Source: Heliocidaris tuberculata (taxonomy: Eukaryota > Echinodermata > Echinoidea > Camarodonta > Echinometridae). From it: a DNA stretch of 64,000 bases. Positions 33,671-46,215 of the stretch are shown here, in pieces; positions within the stretch are counted from its first letter, which is position 1; each line of letters begins with the position of its first letter. The position numbers were made by a program, and so were the translations under genes. The notes beneath the pieces are model-generated. The model searched no databases. It was not told the DNA's origin and was given only the letters and a program-made list of their open reading frames with translations. The stretch covers positions 21,337,211 to 21,401,210 of the forward strand of contig CM046838.1 in the NCBI GenBank assembly GCA_025618425.1, in the 5' to 3' direction.

Positions 33671-35269
33671 CGGGGGGGGGGGGGGGGGTGGGTGAGCAGT
33701 TGTGAATATAATGATACTGCTTGGCTATGTATAATTTCTCCTGAAGATTTGATACATATTTCTCATAATTTTGGGGGGATTGAAATCATTGAATGCATGT
33801 GCAGAGATCTGTTTTGAAATGATGTTAGAAAATATAACAAATAGAACTTCTTTTATTTAGTTTGTTGAAAAGAGAAATTTGTCTTTGATATTTTTTTTTT
33901 CTTTTTTAGGAAATGTGCTTGCATTTTTGTCATAAATGTATGGAAAATGTGTTAAGTTTCCATAATTATCTAAATTTCCTTCACCTTTTCTAAGGAATAT
34001 TTAATGAGTAGTTTTGTTTCCCCGGTTATCTTGCTGCTAATGTAACTTTATGCTGGTCTTACAATATTTCAATCCAAAAAAAAAAGCGTTCCTTTGAGAT
34101 TATGAAGATACCTACTACCAGATATGATTTCATATCCTCAAACCATGTCCATACATGTTTCACATGAATGTTTTATAATGCCATGGTTCACTGTAGGTTC
34201 ATGGCAAAGCTCGATGACATACTTAAATGTCTAGGGACAGGCTAAATTGATTTTAGATATGCTCTCTGTGTGTTCTTTTAATGTTAATTTAGAGGATATG
34301 ATCTTCCTTTCATAATGATGTGTATCCCTAATTAATAAAACTTTTGTTATATCTGTCTCTTGTTTTTGTGTTAGTCAGTTTTATTCTCTCTTTTACCTTT
34401 TCTTCTTTACTTCAATCAATTTTCTCTCTATCCTGCTTCCGTCTCTTTAATTCCTGTCATTGTCATTGTAACAGCAGTTTAAAAGGAGATAACATGAAAA
34501 TTGCTAAATTGCTTTCTTGTCATTAAAACCCACTCAAACATTGTCTCTAATTATCTTTTTCGTTCTTTTTCTTGCTATAATGGATTCTACCTTGCGTCAT
34601 CATTATGCTGTGCTTTCAACGTGGTCTTCAAACAGGTAAGTGCATTATGGCCTGTAGATCACTCGTATCTGTATCTTTTGTATATGATGTTTGTCTGTTT
34701 ATTTCATGTGATCCATACTTTTAAAAAAAAATTGTGATTTTTTTGCTTTAAATGTAGATGCAGATTAATATTCAATAATCCAGGTAAAAAATCTTGGTGA
34801 AAACATCAACCGAAAATAGGTATTTTGTAGATTTATGCTCCTGATAAGTTTTATGCAGAAAATAACATCAAATCAATAGGTCTATATATCTACATTAAGG
34901 TTTGAATCGGAAATGGCAGGTAACGCAGTGATCTTTATTGACAAAGTGTGATGAGATTTTATCTTTATTTATTCTTTATAGAGCATTTTATGAGATGAAA
35001 TGTAATGTATTTATATGCAGACTTCAGGAATGAGATTTCTGCATTTGTTTCATCTTTTCTCAGACGTCGCAGGATTCCCCCCTTAGAACTTGATTAAACA
35101 TATGGGGTACATGAAGAAAAAGATTTAAATGTAGCAATTCATGCACCTCTTTATATTGTTTTAGGTGGTAGGAAACTTATTTCTTACCTATTCACAATTA
35201 ACCTATATACTGAAATTATCTCCAACCCTGCTTATTCACCTCCTACATACAAATTATATCTCAAATTAG
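33671..35269. other. Non-coding sequence
   Basis: Begins with a poly-G run (33671-33688). The rest is AT-rich with short homopolymers and no convincing open frame or repeat. Confidence 0.4.
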
Positions 35270-35515
35270 AGCAAACTAGCCCTGTTTGTCTTAACGTCAT
35301 TTGCCCGACTCGCTTCTCTATTAGCGTTACCGCCAATCACCGTCGAGTCCCTAAACGGGAACGTGCCCTTCCTATCGACTGGCCATTGAGTGTTTGTTCC
35401 TGAGTCGTGGATTCCCACTTGTATGTGACAATTATTTATCCAGCTTGGGCCAAGAAGAACAACACTTCATGCGCTCTCTGTCCTCTTCAAACCAGCGCTC
35501 ATTGATTTAAAGGAG
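35270..35515. promoter_or_regulatory. GC-richer unique island, possible cis-regulatory element
   Basis: Base composition rises sharply above its AT-rich surroundings and the sequence shows no repeat structure (for example GTTACCGCCAATCACCGTCG around 35329). It has no long open frame. A conserved enhancer is one explanation; function cannot be read from sequence alone. Confidence 0.3.
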
Positions 35516-36299
35516 ACAGTACCCTAGAAATTAAATGCTATTAACCCCTTTTATGAAAAATTGTTCAAAATACCTTTAAAGTTCATTTTGTATCTCATTG
35601 AAGTAAACCAAATTTTCAAACCTAATTTTTTTTGGCCTTATTATGTAAGGCCATTTTATTACTGATAGAGGGGCTGTAATGGGGTACATTTCTTCATTAT
35701 CCATGCAGTACTTTGGAAATTACCAAATTTTCTTGTGTTTTAATTAAATAGTTTCTGTGCAGTTCTATTTGATTCATGTTTATATTTCATTTCAAAAGCC
35801 TTTCCTAGTAAGATTACACCAAAAACACCAAAAAACAAGTATCTGTTGGTATATATAGTTGCATCATATAGTAAAAGAAAGGTGTAATACACTTTCTAAT
35901 CATATTCTGTTGCGAATAGTCACAAGTTGTTTTCAGTCATTTCTTTTCGATGCTATTACAAAATTTAATGGACTTGATGAATATCGTTTATCGTCCTATT
36001 TTTCACGAGCTGTGGGATTGGATGTTTCATTTAAAAAAAATATCACATATTTATCAATGTCTCTATGCGCTTCCAAAGAGCTTTGGATTATTACCCCGGC
36101 TCAGCCTGGCTGCCCTGATGAAGGTGCTGAAGCTTCAAGGAAGCTTGATGGTGATGATGATTGTAGAATAGAAACACCCTTATAATGTGATGATTATATC
36201 AAGTACCATTAGGTTTTTATTTTTATGACACTAAACCCCTATTGAAAGCAGTAAGGGAAGTTTATCAACCCATCAATCAATCAAACAATTCCTATTTTT
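35516..36299. other. Non-coding sequence
   Basis: AT-rich DNA with two short overlapping open frames (35859-36185) of no recognisable content. The part at 36085-36180 reads like a diverged short repeat. Confidence 0.35.
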
Positions 36300-36500
36300 T
36301 CTTACACGATAATCGCCTGTAGCTCTCCAAACTTGTGCCTGAATAGCTGCAATTATGTAGACAAAAGCAAAGGGGGAAACAAAGGGAAAATGGAAACGGT
36401 TTTGATGTCTCTTTACTTGACGCCTTCCTTTCAGACAGGAATCGGTGGTGTCGGGTTATTTTAAGTCACAAGAAACTAGGTCCCTGGACAGTTGTGTTTG
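36300..36500. promoter_or_regulatory. Unique non-repetitive island, possible regulatory DNA
   Basis: GATAATCGCCTGTAGC and CAAAAGCAAAGGGGG-type sequence in a non-repetitive, moderately GC-rich block. Weak evidence only. Confidence 0.25.
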
Positions 36501-39500
36501 AAAAGTGGGTCCACACAAATGCCAACATGCATTCTGAAACAAAATGGAGTCATACAGAACATCATTTACTGCAAGATGTTCATGGCAATATTGGGGAGTA
36601 GTTTAATGCAATGAAAATGAACACGTAAGATCGTGTAATCATAAATATTTTATTGCATGACATTATTGGATCAACGTTAGAGTACTTGCAGATAATATCT
36701 TGTGGAGAGCACAGTTGCTAGGTAATCATCTGATCTTTTTAGCGTGTGTTATTTATGTATATTTTTATGTTTATTAGGTTTGTAGATGATTGAGTTTTAG
36801 CGCCTTTGCTGAATATTTTGATCTCACAATAAAGGAATTGTTACGAACAAGGCAAGAGATGAAAAGATATTCGGTTAGTGATAGTTATTTCTTTAATTTC
36901 AAAACAATGGGAACTACTTGGATGTTTTTAGGGGTACCTAGATATCCAGTCCTTCACTTTTACAATGCAGGTTTGCAGGTTTGTAGGTTTATGAAAACAC
37001 CTACATCTATAAATAGTTCACTCTTCTGTATCTGGGTTTTCCTGAACAAAAGTGGAACAAAGACATCTTTTGTGATCGAAAATGCAGACTTGCTTTTTAT
37101 AGAACCTTGTATAAAAACTTGACTATGCCGGATAGTTCCTGAAAACCATACCCCTTGTTGCAGGATATGTTGAAATGTAGTCCACATTAGAAACAAATAC
37201 TTGCCCTTTGGCTGTGGTACATACATATATATGTAAAGCAAGTGAACAATGCAGAGTTTTAAAACTTGAGGGATCATAAGCACTTGCATCTGAATTATTA
37301 CTTTGTTGTCTCATCCGTACACTCATTTATGCTATGTATATCATTGAACAGTCATAACGCTTTCTCAGGCTTGCCCAACACATTAACAACATATTATATC
37401 CTGCATTCTAACGATTGGTTATGTATGTGCCATGTAGTTTGTCTCAAGGATTGTCAAATTCGCAGAAGGATCCATTTCATTGTATACCCTGAAGGGTTTT
37501 ACCAGAGAAATTCCTACGTCCTGCCTGGCACAGGTACGGCTATTTGTGAACTTGTTTATTGGGTATAGTTGTTCTATAAAAAAGGCTATTGATGCGCAGA
37601 GTATTGTACAATGTAGCAGAAGTACATGCCTCATTTTCACAAGAGCATGACTGTAAACATCTAGGACAATACTGGCTCTGAGAAATTCAGTTCCAATCGG
37701 AAAATTTAGGACACCCAGTCTCTGACGTGAAGATGTAACAACTGCATATCAAATTTGTCATTTCGATAGGATGTCAGCAAGTCTTAAAAACTGATGACCT
37801 CATCAGCAAATTGAAAAAAAAAATTAAAAAAATATTATTTTCCTTGTTGGCGAAATTGGAAAAATTTTCAGTTACCTTGTTGGCAAATAGGTCCGACACT
37901 CCCCGCCCCCCCCCCCCCCCCCCCACTCAAGATGATCTGGCAGTTAATAGCTCTGCTTCATATTTTTCACAAAAATAATTTTAGAGCATATAATATATTG
38001 CAATGGGATATATTTCAGTGCCATGTAATATAATACAAAAACTTGATAGCTTTCAGAGCAGCATTTATTATATTTAGAGTTTTCAGATTTAAATGTTTTT
38101 TAGAGCATGAAATTATTAAATATGCATGAAGTATTCATGCATATTTGATACAGGATTTTTTTTGGAAAACTTGATTCATGTCTTTCTCTTTAAAATATGT
38201 GGGAAAGTTAGAGCAGTGGGGATCATATCCGGTTTGGCAGTTTCTAACACAGTTGATAGTTTTTATTTCCTATCCTCTCCAGTTTGCTGGCTGTTCGCAT
38301 CTTTACAAAGTCTTTTGCATTTAAGTATCCTCCCGACTTTGTCATACACCCCCCTTCAAAGAGAATTTAATATGAATTCCTGTTTAGTATTGGGTATATT
38401 TCTTATCGCATTAACTACATTTGTTGCAGTTGTTATGGATGTAGAGCTTCCTGTCTGTGTAGTGTAATGTATAGTGTAGAACAAACTGCCTTACTTTCTT
38501 AGAAGCTGATATAGGATAGATATGTGATAGAAATGATTTGCTTATTCTTCCAGTTTTCCATGAAAGGCAATGAATATGGATATGTATTTTCATTCAGAGA
38601 AATGATCCCCTTACATGGTTCATATGCATTGCAAATAAGTCATACACTTAATAGAGCTGGGAGGTATTGTGTGTGGTTACGCAGGCAGGACTCCAAGTTC
38701 ATGGCAGCTACAGCCATGATAAATCATCTTTGGCAAACAAAGCGGTCCTCGCCGTCATTGAGTTATGGCTTTATTTACAACTGTGCTAATCTTTTGCTTC
38801 GCACTCAACAGGATTTAGCAAGAAAAACTGACGAAATCATGGCATGTGGATGCCAAACTTGGAATCCCCTCCCCCCCTCTCCCTATACCCTGCATGCATG
38901 GTCACCTGACGTCACAAATTCCTGTGTTTGTTAAGTTGGTGGTAGATGTATTGTCATGCATTCCTTGACCTGTGTACAGTGGAAGACAGAGTGAGAGAAA
39001 GAAAGAGAAAGAGGGAGAGAGAGAGAGACTGACAGACAGAGTTCAAAACCGAGTGAAGTTGTAAAGCTGTATGCTGTTGTGTGCATGGGGATTGTACAGC
39101 ACGTGTACCTGTGTTTTGGATTGTGTATTGCTGGGCACAAATAAATCAGCCTGTTCGTGGCCATTCCTCCCTTTTGTGTTTACATTTTGAGAGACCGACA
39201 CATGTGTGTGGAATTAATTGGTATCGTGCCAGCAGGGTTGGTTGGTTTGCGTGGATTTAGTGGAAGAACTGGCCGTGTGTGGCTTAGGCGGCATTGAACG
39301 TCGATTCAAAATTCTTGCGTGATTGCGTGGAAACGTGCTCATCCCCTTGACCGACATACGTCACAAAATTCCGGTGTAACCCCCCCCCCCCATTCTATCC
39401 CATCCCCCACAGAGAGGAGTACTCGTGTTTCGTCATTTTGTTTTTTGAATTCCATGTAATCCTTTGAACCGTTGAGGATGTTTGGCTTGTAATACAAGTC

Positions 39501-39600
39501 ACTTCGCTGCCATTAAGCATACAGAGTAAGGTGATACCAGTACTACCCACCAAAGAAAGCAAAAATACCAAGAAGTGAGTGACTGTAGGGTGTAAGTGCC
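36501..39600. other. Non-coding sequence upstream of candidate exon 1a
   Basis: Mostly AT-rich. Includes a poly-C run at 37907-37924, a short palindromic TTAAATATGCATGAAGTATTC region near 38117, a GA tract at 38991-39030 and another poly-C at 39381-39391. The longest open frames (38126-38467 and 38524-38934) have no domain, and I do not call them genes. Confidence 0.4.
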
Positions 39601-39744
39601 TTAAGCCAGAAGAACAAGTATTTGGGCAACATTAGCCTCTGACTTCAGCCAGTGAGAATGTTCGCAACGTGAGAAGTATTCATGTCGCAGGACTCCTGTC
39701 ACACACCCTATCGGGGAATTAGCAGATAAACCGACTAACAAGGG

Positions 39745-39780
39745 GAGTATTAAAAGGAGTATATTCATAACTTCAGATTC
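39745..39780 (+). promoter_or_regulatory. Possible core promoter for exon 1a
   Basis: TATTAAAAG at about 39748 lies some 25-30 bases upstream of TTCAGATTCAGA, which could serve as an initiator. This would give a 5' UTR of about 130 bases before the start codon at 39907. The TATA match is imperfect. Confidence 0.3.
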
Positions 39781-39906
39781 AGACACAACACAGAACGTCA
39801 ACGAAAGCTGATCACGGTGTGGATATATATTTCTCTAGGAAGCTTGTGGCGAGTGGATGATTTTTATATGACTTTGCGGAAGTTATATGGGAGATACGTA
39901 TCCAAA

Positions 39907-39968
39907 ATGGATAAAGCATCTAAGCTGGAGTTACAGCAGGCCATAATGAGAGCCCGCTTCAAACCTCT
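39907..39968 (+). CDS. Candidate first coding exon 1a (partial host gene)
   Basis: The reading frame MDKASKLELQQAIMRARFKP fills 20 codons and ends in a phase-2 splice donor: CCTCT|GTAAGTTC, a near-ideal match to the animal consensus. The start context CCAAAATGG has A at -3 and G at +4. A further in-frame ATG lies at 39887 with a weaker context, and a TGA precedes it. Without splicing the frame ends after one more codon at TAA, so a 21-residue peptide is the alternative reading. The protein is not recognised; the peptide is basic and could form a helix. The rest of the gene would lie downstream, probably outside the window, possibly shared with exon 1b at 57727. Confidence 0.5.
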
Positions 39969-40280
39969 GTAAGTTCTTTTCATTTCCTTTTGCACTGCAT
40001 ACATCCTTGTACACACAGTAATGTACATCAGCCCTACATGATTATCGGTTTATAGGGACTAAGGGCAAATATTTGCACTACACTCTTGCAATATGCATTT
40101 GCACTTGAGTTTTAACCCGTAGGATATGATTTGATTTTGATATGACAATCGTTTTCCATAGACCACAGCCCATGTTATTTCAGGCACAGTATTCTACAAG
40201 TTAATCAATTTTTAAATATGGGAAACATGAATAATAGAAAGATTTTGACTAAAGCAAGCCTTGTAGACCTGGTTACATGT
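39969..40280 (+). other. Presumed intron sequence after exon 1a
   Basis: Begins GTAAGTTC. AT-rich, no repeats recognised. Confidence 0.35.
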
Positions 40281-40683
40281 CGTTTTCCAAAAGTTCATAA
40301 TTCCGAAGGTTCTTTTTTCCGAAGGTTCCTTTTTCCGAAGGTTCATATTTTCGAAGGTTCGATACTTTGACAGTTCATAATTCTGAAAATGAAAAAGGGT
40401 TCATAATTCTGAAAATGAAATAGGGTTCGTAATTCCGAAAAGTTATGTAGGACTCTATTGCATTTTTGGAATTACGAACCTTCAGAATTATGAACCCTTT
40501 TTTCATTTTCAGAATTATGAACCCTATTTCGTTTGTGGAATTATGAACCCTTTTCATTCTCGGAATTATGAACCCTATTTCATTTTCGGAATTATGAACC
40601 CCTTCTGTTGGAAATTTGTGTTTTGGAATTACGAATCTTCGAAATTATGAACCTTCGGAAAAACGAACCTTCAGAAAAATGAG
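40281..40683. mobile_element. Foldback repeat element, family F copy 1
   Basis: The left half repeats TTCATAATTCCGAAGGTTC and CGAAAATGAAATAGGGTTC units. The right half contains the same units inverted (GAATTATGAACCCTATTTC and CCTTCGGAAAAACGAACC). The whole could fold into one large imperfect hairpin. A sibling with the same order of motifs lies at 51302-51689. A poly-C run follows at 40686. Confidence 0.8.
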
Positions 40684-42028
40684 TACCCCCCCCCCCCATA
40701 GACCTTTTCCATCTGTGTTCACTAGTGACATATTTTATTTAATACAAAGATGCAATTAGGCTCAAACAGATGAGCATTCACATGATATCAGTATAATTCA
40801 TACAACTTTTCAACCCTTACAGTCCATTGGCAGTAGCCATATTTCATACTGAATCTATTAGTTTTGGAGCTTAATTTGTCTTTTTTCTTTTTTTCCAAAA
40901 CAGGTTCATGATAATTATGAACTCTAATACCACAAAGCCCTTTGTGTGTATATATCAAGATGAAAAAAAATATATAATCAGTGAATCATAATGTGATATT
41001 TTAAAGATAAAATCAATTGTGTAATTCATGTTAGCAAACTTGGTGGCAGTGTAGGGGTAAGCGTGTATATTCATTATGCAAAATCATCATCCAAGTGCGA
41101 TGGTAGAGTCACTAGAGTTCATAACTACCCCCTAAAGTGATAAACTAGAAATTGAATCATCTCCACCTGTCCAAATGGATGCTGTTTTAGCACACAATGC
41201 TGTCTTCTGGCATTTAGGGACTTTTATTAGGGGGAAAAAAGCTCTATCGCTGACCTAGATGAAATTTCTTTCATCCAGGGTTCATTATGGTATTAGTATT
41301 ATCTTAGTTCATATAAGGTTTTAATATCATATCAAATTGGTTATAAAAATGGCTTGATATGGCTTGGCAATCTGAATACTCTTAAAGTGCTGTCTAAATG
41401 TTTATGGGGTATGAATTGTAAATTTCATTGTAGGTGACTGAAGATATAAAGTTCATCAGCCTTTTGCATAGGATTTGACTTGGCTATGCAAGCCTTTGTC
41501 AATCAACATTCTAGTTGATTACATGCAGTTCAAAATATAACAACATTAATTTTAATTAAGGCTTTCGTTAAACTTTTCAAAATAAAAATCTGTTTGTTTT
41601 CTCAATTTTTGTTTTTTTACTGATAATTTCAGTGATGTCTCAATGCATTATCAATTTCACGTAATGATAGTAATGATAATTCATATAGTTTGTTTGGTAC
41701 ATATTGTTTCAAAGAAATTGTCAATACGTTTATTTTAAACAAGACCATATGTAAAAATGATAAAAGTTGTCTTTGAAAGTTACAGAAAATAAGTGAATAA
41801 ATATGAAGGACTTGCACCCTGTAAGTATCCTCAGTATTGAAAATGAATATAGACCTAGCTGTATAATGTTCAGAATTGTCTATGATTGTGATAAATGGTC
41901 ACCACGTCACAACACAGTTCATTAGCCTGCTAGTAGTGACATTTAACAGCCTGCTCCAAGTAATATTGATTTACTCTTCATTACAGACTACCTTGAAGTG
42001 GCTATCCATGTATCAAAATAAATTGTAT
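40684..42028. other. AT-rich non-coding sequence
   Basis: No gene, hairpin family or tandem repeat recognised over 1.3 kb. Confidence 0.4.
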
Positions 42029-42110
42029 GTTGAGAGCCAGAAGGGCATTGATCTCGTAACATTTTAAATAGAGTTATTGTCCTACTGCCGCTCAGTTAAC
42101 AAAATGTTGA
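42029..42110. repeat. Dispersed hairpin family P, copy 4 (decayed)
   Basis: TGTTGAGAGCCAGAAGGGCA is well kept. The opposite arm (GTCCTACTGCCGCTCAGTTAAC, reverse-complement-like) is badly decayed. Confidence 0.55.
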
Positions 42111-42459
42111 CATAATTATTGTGGCCAAGTTCATTGACTTGGTGGTAGTGTGTTTTTAGTTAGAGGTGCAATTACTGTGGTGATGACAATACCATAAATA
42201 AGTTCGTATCATGAGGCCCATTCACACATACACGAAAACTCGTTATGTGAATTGTGATTCAATCTCACTTTTTGTGCCCGTTCGCACGTGGGGTATATAA
42301 AATCAATTTTCTTATCTCACTTCCTCTAACCTTGGTTGTGACACAGAGCACTCCACTGGCATTTGTTGTTATATATTGCAAATATTCTCGCTTATTCACC
42401 AAAGTGTATTAGTAGTTCGATGTGAATCACAATCAAAATCTTACCAATTAGTGAGATCA

Positions 42460-42591
42460 GGGCATCGTTCCATCAAAACGTCATAAGTATATGCTCTCCT
42501 ATATCCCATAGAAACATGTATTAAAATTAACATGCGTTTCAATGGAATGTCGGCGAACTTATACTTAAGATGATTTGATGAAACGCTGCCC
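42460..42591. mobile_element. Short MITE, family M copy 1
   Basis: GGGCATCGTTCCATCAAAAC at the left pairs with GATTTGATGAAACGCTGCCC at the right. The inner arms TAAGTATA and TATACTTA also pair. Length 132 bp. A related element is at 51770-51906 (same GTTTCATCAA / TTGATGAAACGCT ends). Confidence 0.75.
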
Positions 42592-43109
42592 GGATTTCTT
42601 TGTTCACACTTGAAAAAATGAGATTCTTAGAGTGGTTAAAATATATATATATATGTGAGCTCTCACTAATTGCTGTGTAAGAATCAGGGTTTGGTCCTTT
42701 CAAAGTCCACTATGTTGTATACTACCTTGGAATTCTAAAGCAAATTTAACACTGTGCTATGCATGCTGATACAATCTCACAAAATATTGTTCTGGCATTT
42801 CCTGGATTTCTGTCAGAATCCTCCGAAGGCTGCATTCTACTAAATTTAAATTGATGCAGGGGTTAAATGTGGTCTAAAGTCAAGTTTAAGAAAGGAAGTT
42901 AGACCGTGGTCTATGTTTTCCCTTTGTAATTCACTATGGAACACGACAAGTCCTTGTATTGGATACTGGATATGAATAGAATACATGCTAAAACGTTTGA
43001 ATGTTCAGTGGTTGTATCTAGACACCATTGTGGTCTAGTTCATTGACTTTGTGAAAGTGAGCTTTTCCATTAGTGTCTGTAGTGAAATACCGCAAAGTGT
43101 TTACATATA

Positions 43110-43230
43110 TATATTTTTTCAATTCAATTGGATTTATTTCTCAATCATTAAAAATCACAATCAAAAATAAAATATATCTTTCATGTACAATAATATAACA
43201 ATGAAGAAAAGGGAGCTAACTAAAAGCAGA
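43110..43230 (-). mobile_element. Possible LINE 3' tail remnant
   Basis: Read on the - strand this ends in GAGAAATAAATCCAATTGAA and TTGAAAAAA, resembling a CR1/L2-type 3' terminus. No coding sequence is attached. Confidence 0.3.
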
Positions 43231-43969
43231 GCTTGTAACAGACCGCTTCAGTAATGTATGCAAATTTTATACATACATGTACCTTTCAAACAAAGGTTGT
43301 TCTTGACAACCTGAAAGCTTGCCGGACATAGCAACAAGTAATGTACATGCAAACTGGATTCCAAGCATTGAGGCTCATTTATAAAAAGCAGGTTAATGGA
43401 ATAGCTCGTCACTACGTGCTCAGAGAAGAAGTGTGCATAAATTTGTATGCATTACAGAACCGGTCTATTGGTGCAGCTCCCTAATTAAAATATGTACGGA
43501 CATAATGTACATATATATATATATATGACTACAAGTATTTTTAAATAGTTGTACTTAATGTGTTTGGCATTATTATAGCTGAAATATTATAAATAATGCT
43601 TTGCACGGTATTTACATAGAGTACAGACACTATATCATGATCACAATTTATAAGTTTCTGTGAAACCAAATTCAGATAAACAAGCAAATGAAAAATAACA
43701 CGTTATTTCACTTAAAATTCACCACCAAACTTTCTTCAGAAAGTTTGTTACCGCTGGACAGAATATTTTTAAAAACAGTAAATGATTCTTTACACAGTAA
43801 TATGGAATTTCTACTATAGCAATGCTATGGGCAACACTGTTACTAATGATTTAATGTAGCCTACATTGTACATAGGTTTGTCATGGCCATTCACTAATGT
43901 ATAATGCAGTTCTCTTCATCTATTCAATTTGTAATTCATGTATCATCTTGTGTTTCAGCCAGTGATCAT
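43231..43969. other. AT-rich non-coding sequence
   Basis: Contains (AT)n at about 43511-43527 and a palindromic AAACTTTCTTCAGAAAGTTT at 43728. No gene. Confidence 0.45.
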
Positions 43970-44350
43970 CCTAACTTGCAAGGCTAGCTGAGAACAGAGA
44001 GAGGAATGCATTAAAAGGGCAGACAGTGTTGTGTGCTCGATCGCTTACGTGCATCCACATGTAGGCGTACCTCGCCGATGCCCGAAGGCTTATAACCAAT
44101 AGCAGCTAAAGCTTTCCATAACATCTGTCTTGCTTGATACGATGATAAAATCTACCCATCATAAATTCATCAGCGGAACATACCTCGTTATGAATTATTC
44201 ATAGCCCAAACAGACCTGCATTACTATGCTATTCTTCATATTTTATTCCATCAGCCATATTCTCTTCTCTTTTTTTTTATTGCGTGGCTGGCTTACGTAA
44301 CCATAGCACAGACGGAAAGATATAATTACGCATCTGCGCAACCCTTGTTT
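43970..44350. promoter_or_regulatory. Unique GC-richer island, possible cis-regulatory element
   Basis: Non-repetitive block with raised GC and several TAAT/TTAT and GATA-like words (GATACGATGATAAAATC near 44137). It stands out from the surrounding AT-rich DNA and has no long open frame. Regulatory function is a guess. Confidence 0.3.
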
Positions 44351-45291
44351 CTTGGTGATGGGTAATTTAGAAGACAAATAACAGAGGCATAGGAGGTAGA
44401 GAGTTTCTTTTACTTCTTTCTCTCTCTCTCTTGTGGCTAAGTGATGTTATATGTTGTGATATACCAATACTGGCTCAGTGAAGAGAATACAAAAGGGCTG
44501 AGGTAATTTTAGATTCCACCAAAAGATCTTTTATTTTGATAAAGAGAAATGAAATTTGCTCTCCTGGATTTATAAATCTTAGGGATGGGGGCTATTTTTA
44601 GAGGCCATGGTAAAACAATGGACTGGAAATGAGTGATACATTTAATAACGGCTTTATATTATACTTTTATTGTATTAGTTTTTATTTTTGTCGATTAAGT
44701 CATTTTAAAAAAAAGAAAAGAAAGAAATGTACATCAAGTCCTTGACCTTAGAAATATGTGCATCCTGAAAAACATATCTTTAGCACAACCCCCCCCCCCA
44801 AAGAAAAAAGGAAGTTGTTTATTGAAATGATTATATATTACTTTCCAAAAACTGAATTATGTATTTCAAATGAATGGCCAAAAAAATATACTAAAAGTTC
44901 TATGCAGAGAAGCCAGAATATATTAACAATATGCCTAGTTGATACATGATGTTGTGAAACCAGTACAATTCTGCACATGACTCCAGCTACTACCCCCCCC
45001 CCCTGATCACCTGATGATGATAAGTTGATAATAGGGTAATTAAAAATGACCTTTCTTCACCTTGCATAAATATTAACTCTTTACTCGCCTTAGTATATTA
45101 ATTGAACAAACAGTGGACTGCCACCATTGACTTTTGGCACATGTACAGTGTATAAAGGCCATAAACTCCCCAAAAATGTGGTTGTCCACGGTTTTGATCC
45201 AAAGTGAATGAAGAGTTAATCGCAAAAATGTCGAGCATAACCTTGTAAAGATGAGGGCAGTCTAGTTTCAACTCTTAAAATGAAGATTTAG
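44351..45291. other. Non-coding sequence
   Basis: AT-rich with poly-C runs at 44789 and 44994 and a short CT run at 44420. No gene. Confidence 0.4.
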
Positions 45292-46215
45292 GTCTGGGAA
45301 AGGTGAAAAATAATTTGAGAGCTTTCTCATTCCTTTTATGTCAGTTTGAAAGAACATCATAGTAGAACTAGAAATGTCCCCTGAAAAAAGTTTGCTCTTC
45401 AAATGCCATCATATTTGAAATACTCATGCCAAATGTGCGTGCAGTCCCATATACCCATTTCTGTGTGCAGTGCATGTGCTTTTCAGCGAGATTGGGTCAA
45501 TTTCTTATCTTTTCGATGATTACAACCTCACAGTTTACACCAGTTCTTACAGGAAACCAAAACCCAAGGAGAGAATCAATGTTGTTGGAAAGTGAAAATT
45601 CAGAGAAGCACTTTACAAAAAGTTTCATTAAAATTGGTTAAAAATGAGAGAGTTATGGAAGTTTGAAAAGTCTCGTTTTACTTTCTATGGGGATCCTCAA
45701 ATTGGCAAAATTGCTTCAAAATGGCTGATTTTGTGAACAACTCTCCATTTGTTTTGTACACAGATTTTCAGATTTTCCCCATTGTCTCTCAGGGTGCTCC
45801 TTGTCTCCTCCTGAACTCGACATATGTGGTGTAAAATACATTTTTCCCATTATATATGTTGAGCTCAGAAGGAGATTAACTGCACCTTGAAAGATAATGG
45901 GGAAAATCTGAAAATCTGTGTACAAAACAAATGGAGAGTTGTTCACAAAATCAGCCATTTTGAAGCAATTTTGCCAATTTGAGGATCCCCATAGAAAGTA
46001 AAACGAGACTTTTCAAACTTCCATAACTCTCTCATTTTTTAACCAATTTTAATGAAACTTTTTGTAAAGTGCTTCTCTGAATTTTCACTTTCCAATAACA
46101 TTGATTCTCTCCTTGGGTTTTGGTTTCCTTTAATTAGACATGATCAGTCTTTCCCATTTGCTTTGAGACAGCTTCTTGCACAATGGCATGACTAGAACTC
46201 AACTTTATCTTTTTA
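45292..46215 (+). repeat. Interspersed repeat A, copy 2 (interrupted by a foldback element)
   Basis: 45292-45550 and 46130-46215 together align with 3145-3508. The 579 bases between are the inverted-repeat element at 45551-46129, absent from copy 1. This pair therefore shows the insertion directly. Confidence 0.75.
45551..46129. mobile_element. Foldback element with 235-bp near-identical arms
   Basis: The left arm (45551-45785) begins AGGAAACCAAAACCCAAGG. The right arm (45894-46129) ends CCTTGGGTTTTGGTTTCCT and is almost its exact reverse complement: only a few mismatches, such as TTGTTGGAAAG against CTTTCCAATAA. The loop is about 108 bp. It interrupts repeat A. A clean target duplication is not visible (TAC against TTA next to the ends). 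No coding. Confidence 0.9.

Noticed and set aside
38126..38934. Two open frames of 113 and 136 codons
   Set aside because: No recognisable motif, differing frames, and composition equal to the surrounding non-coding DNA.
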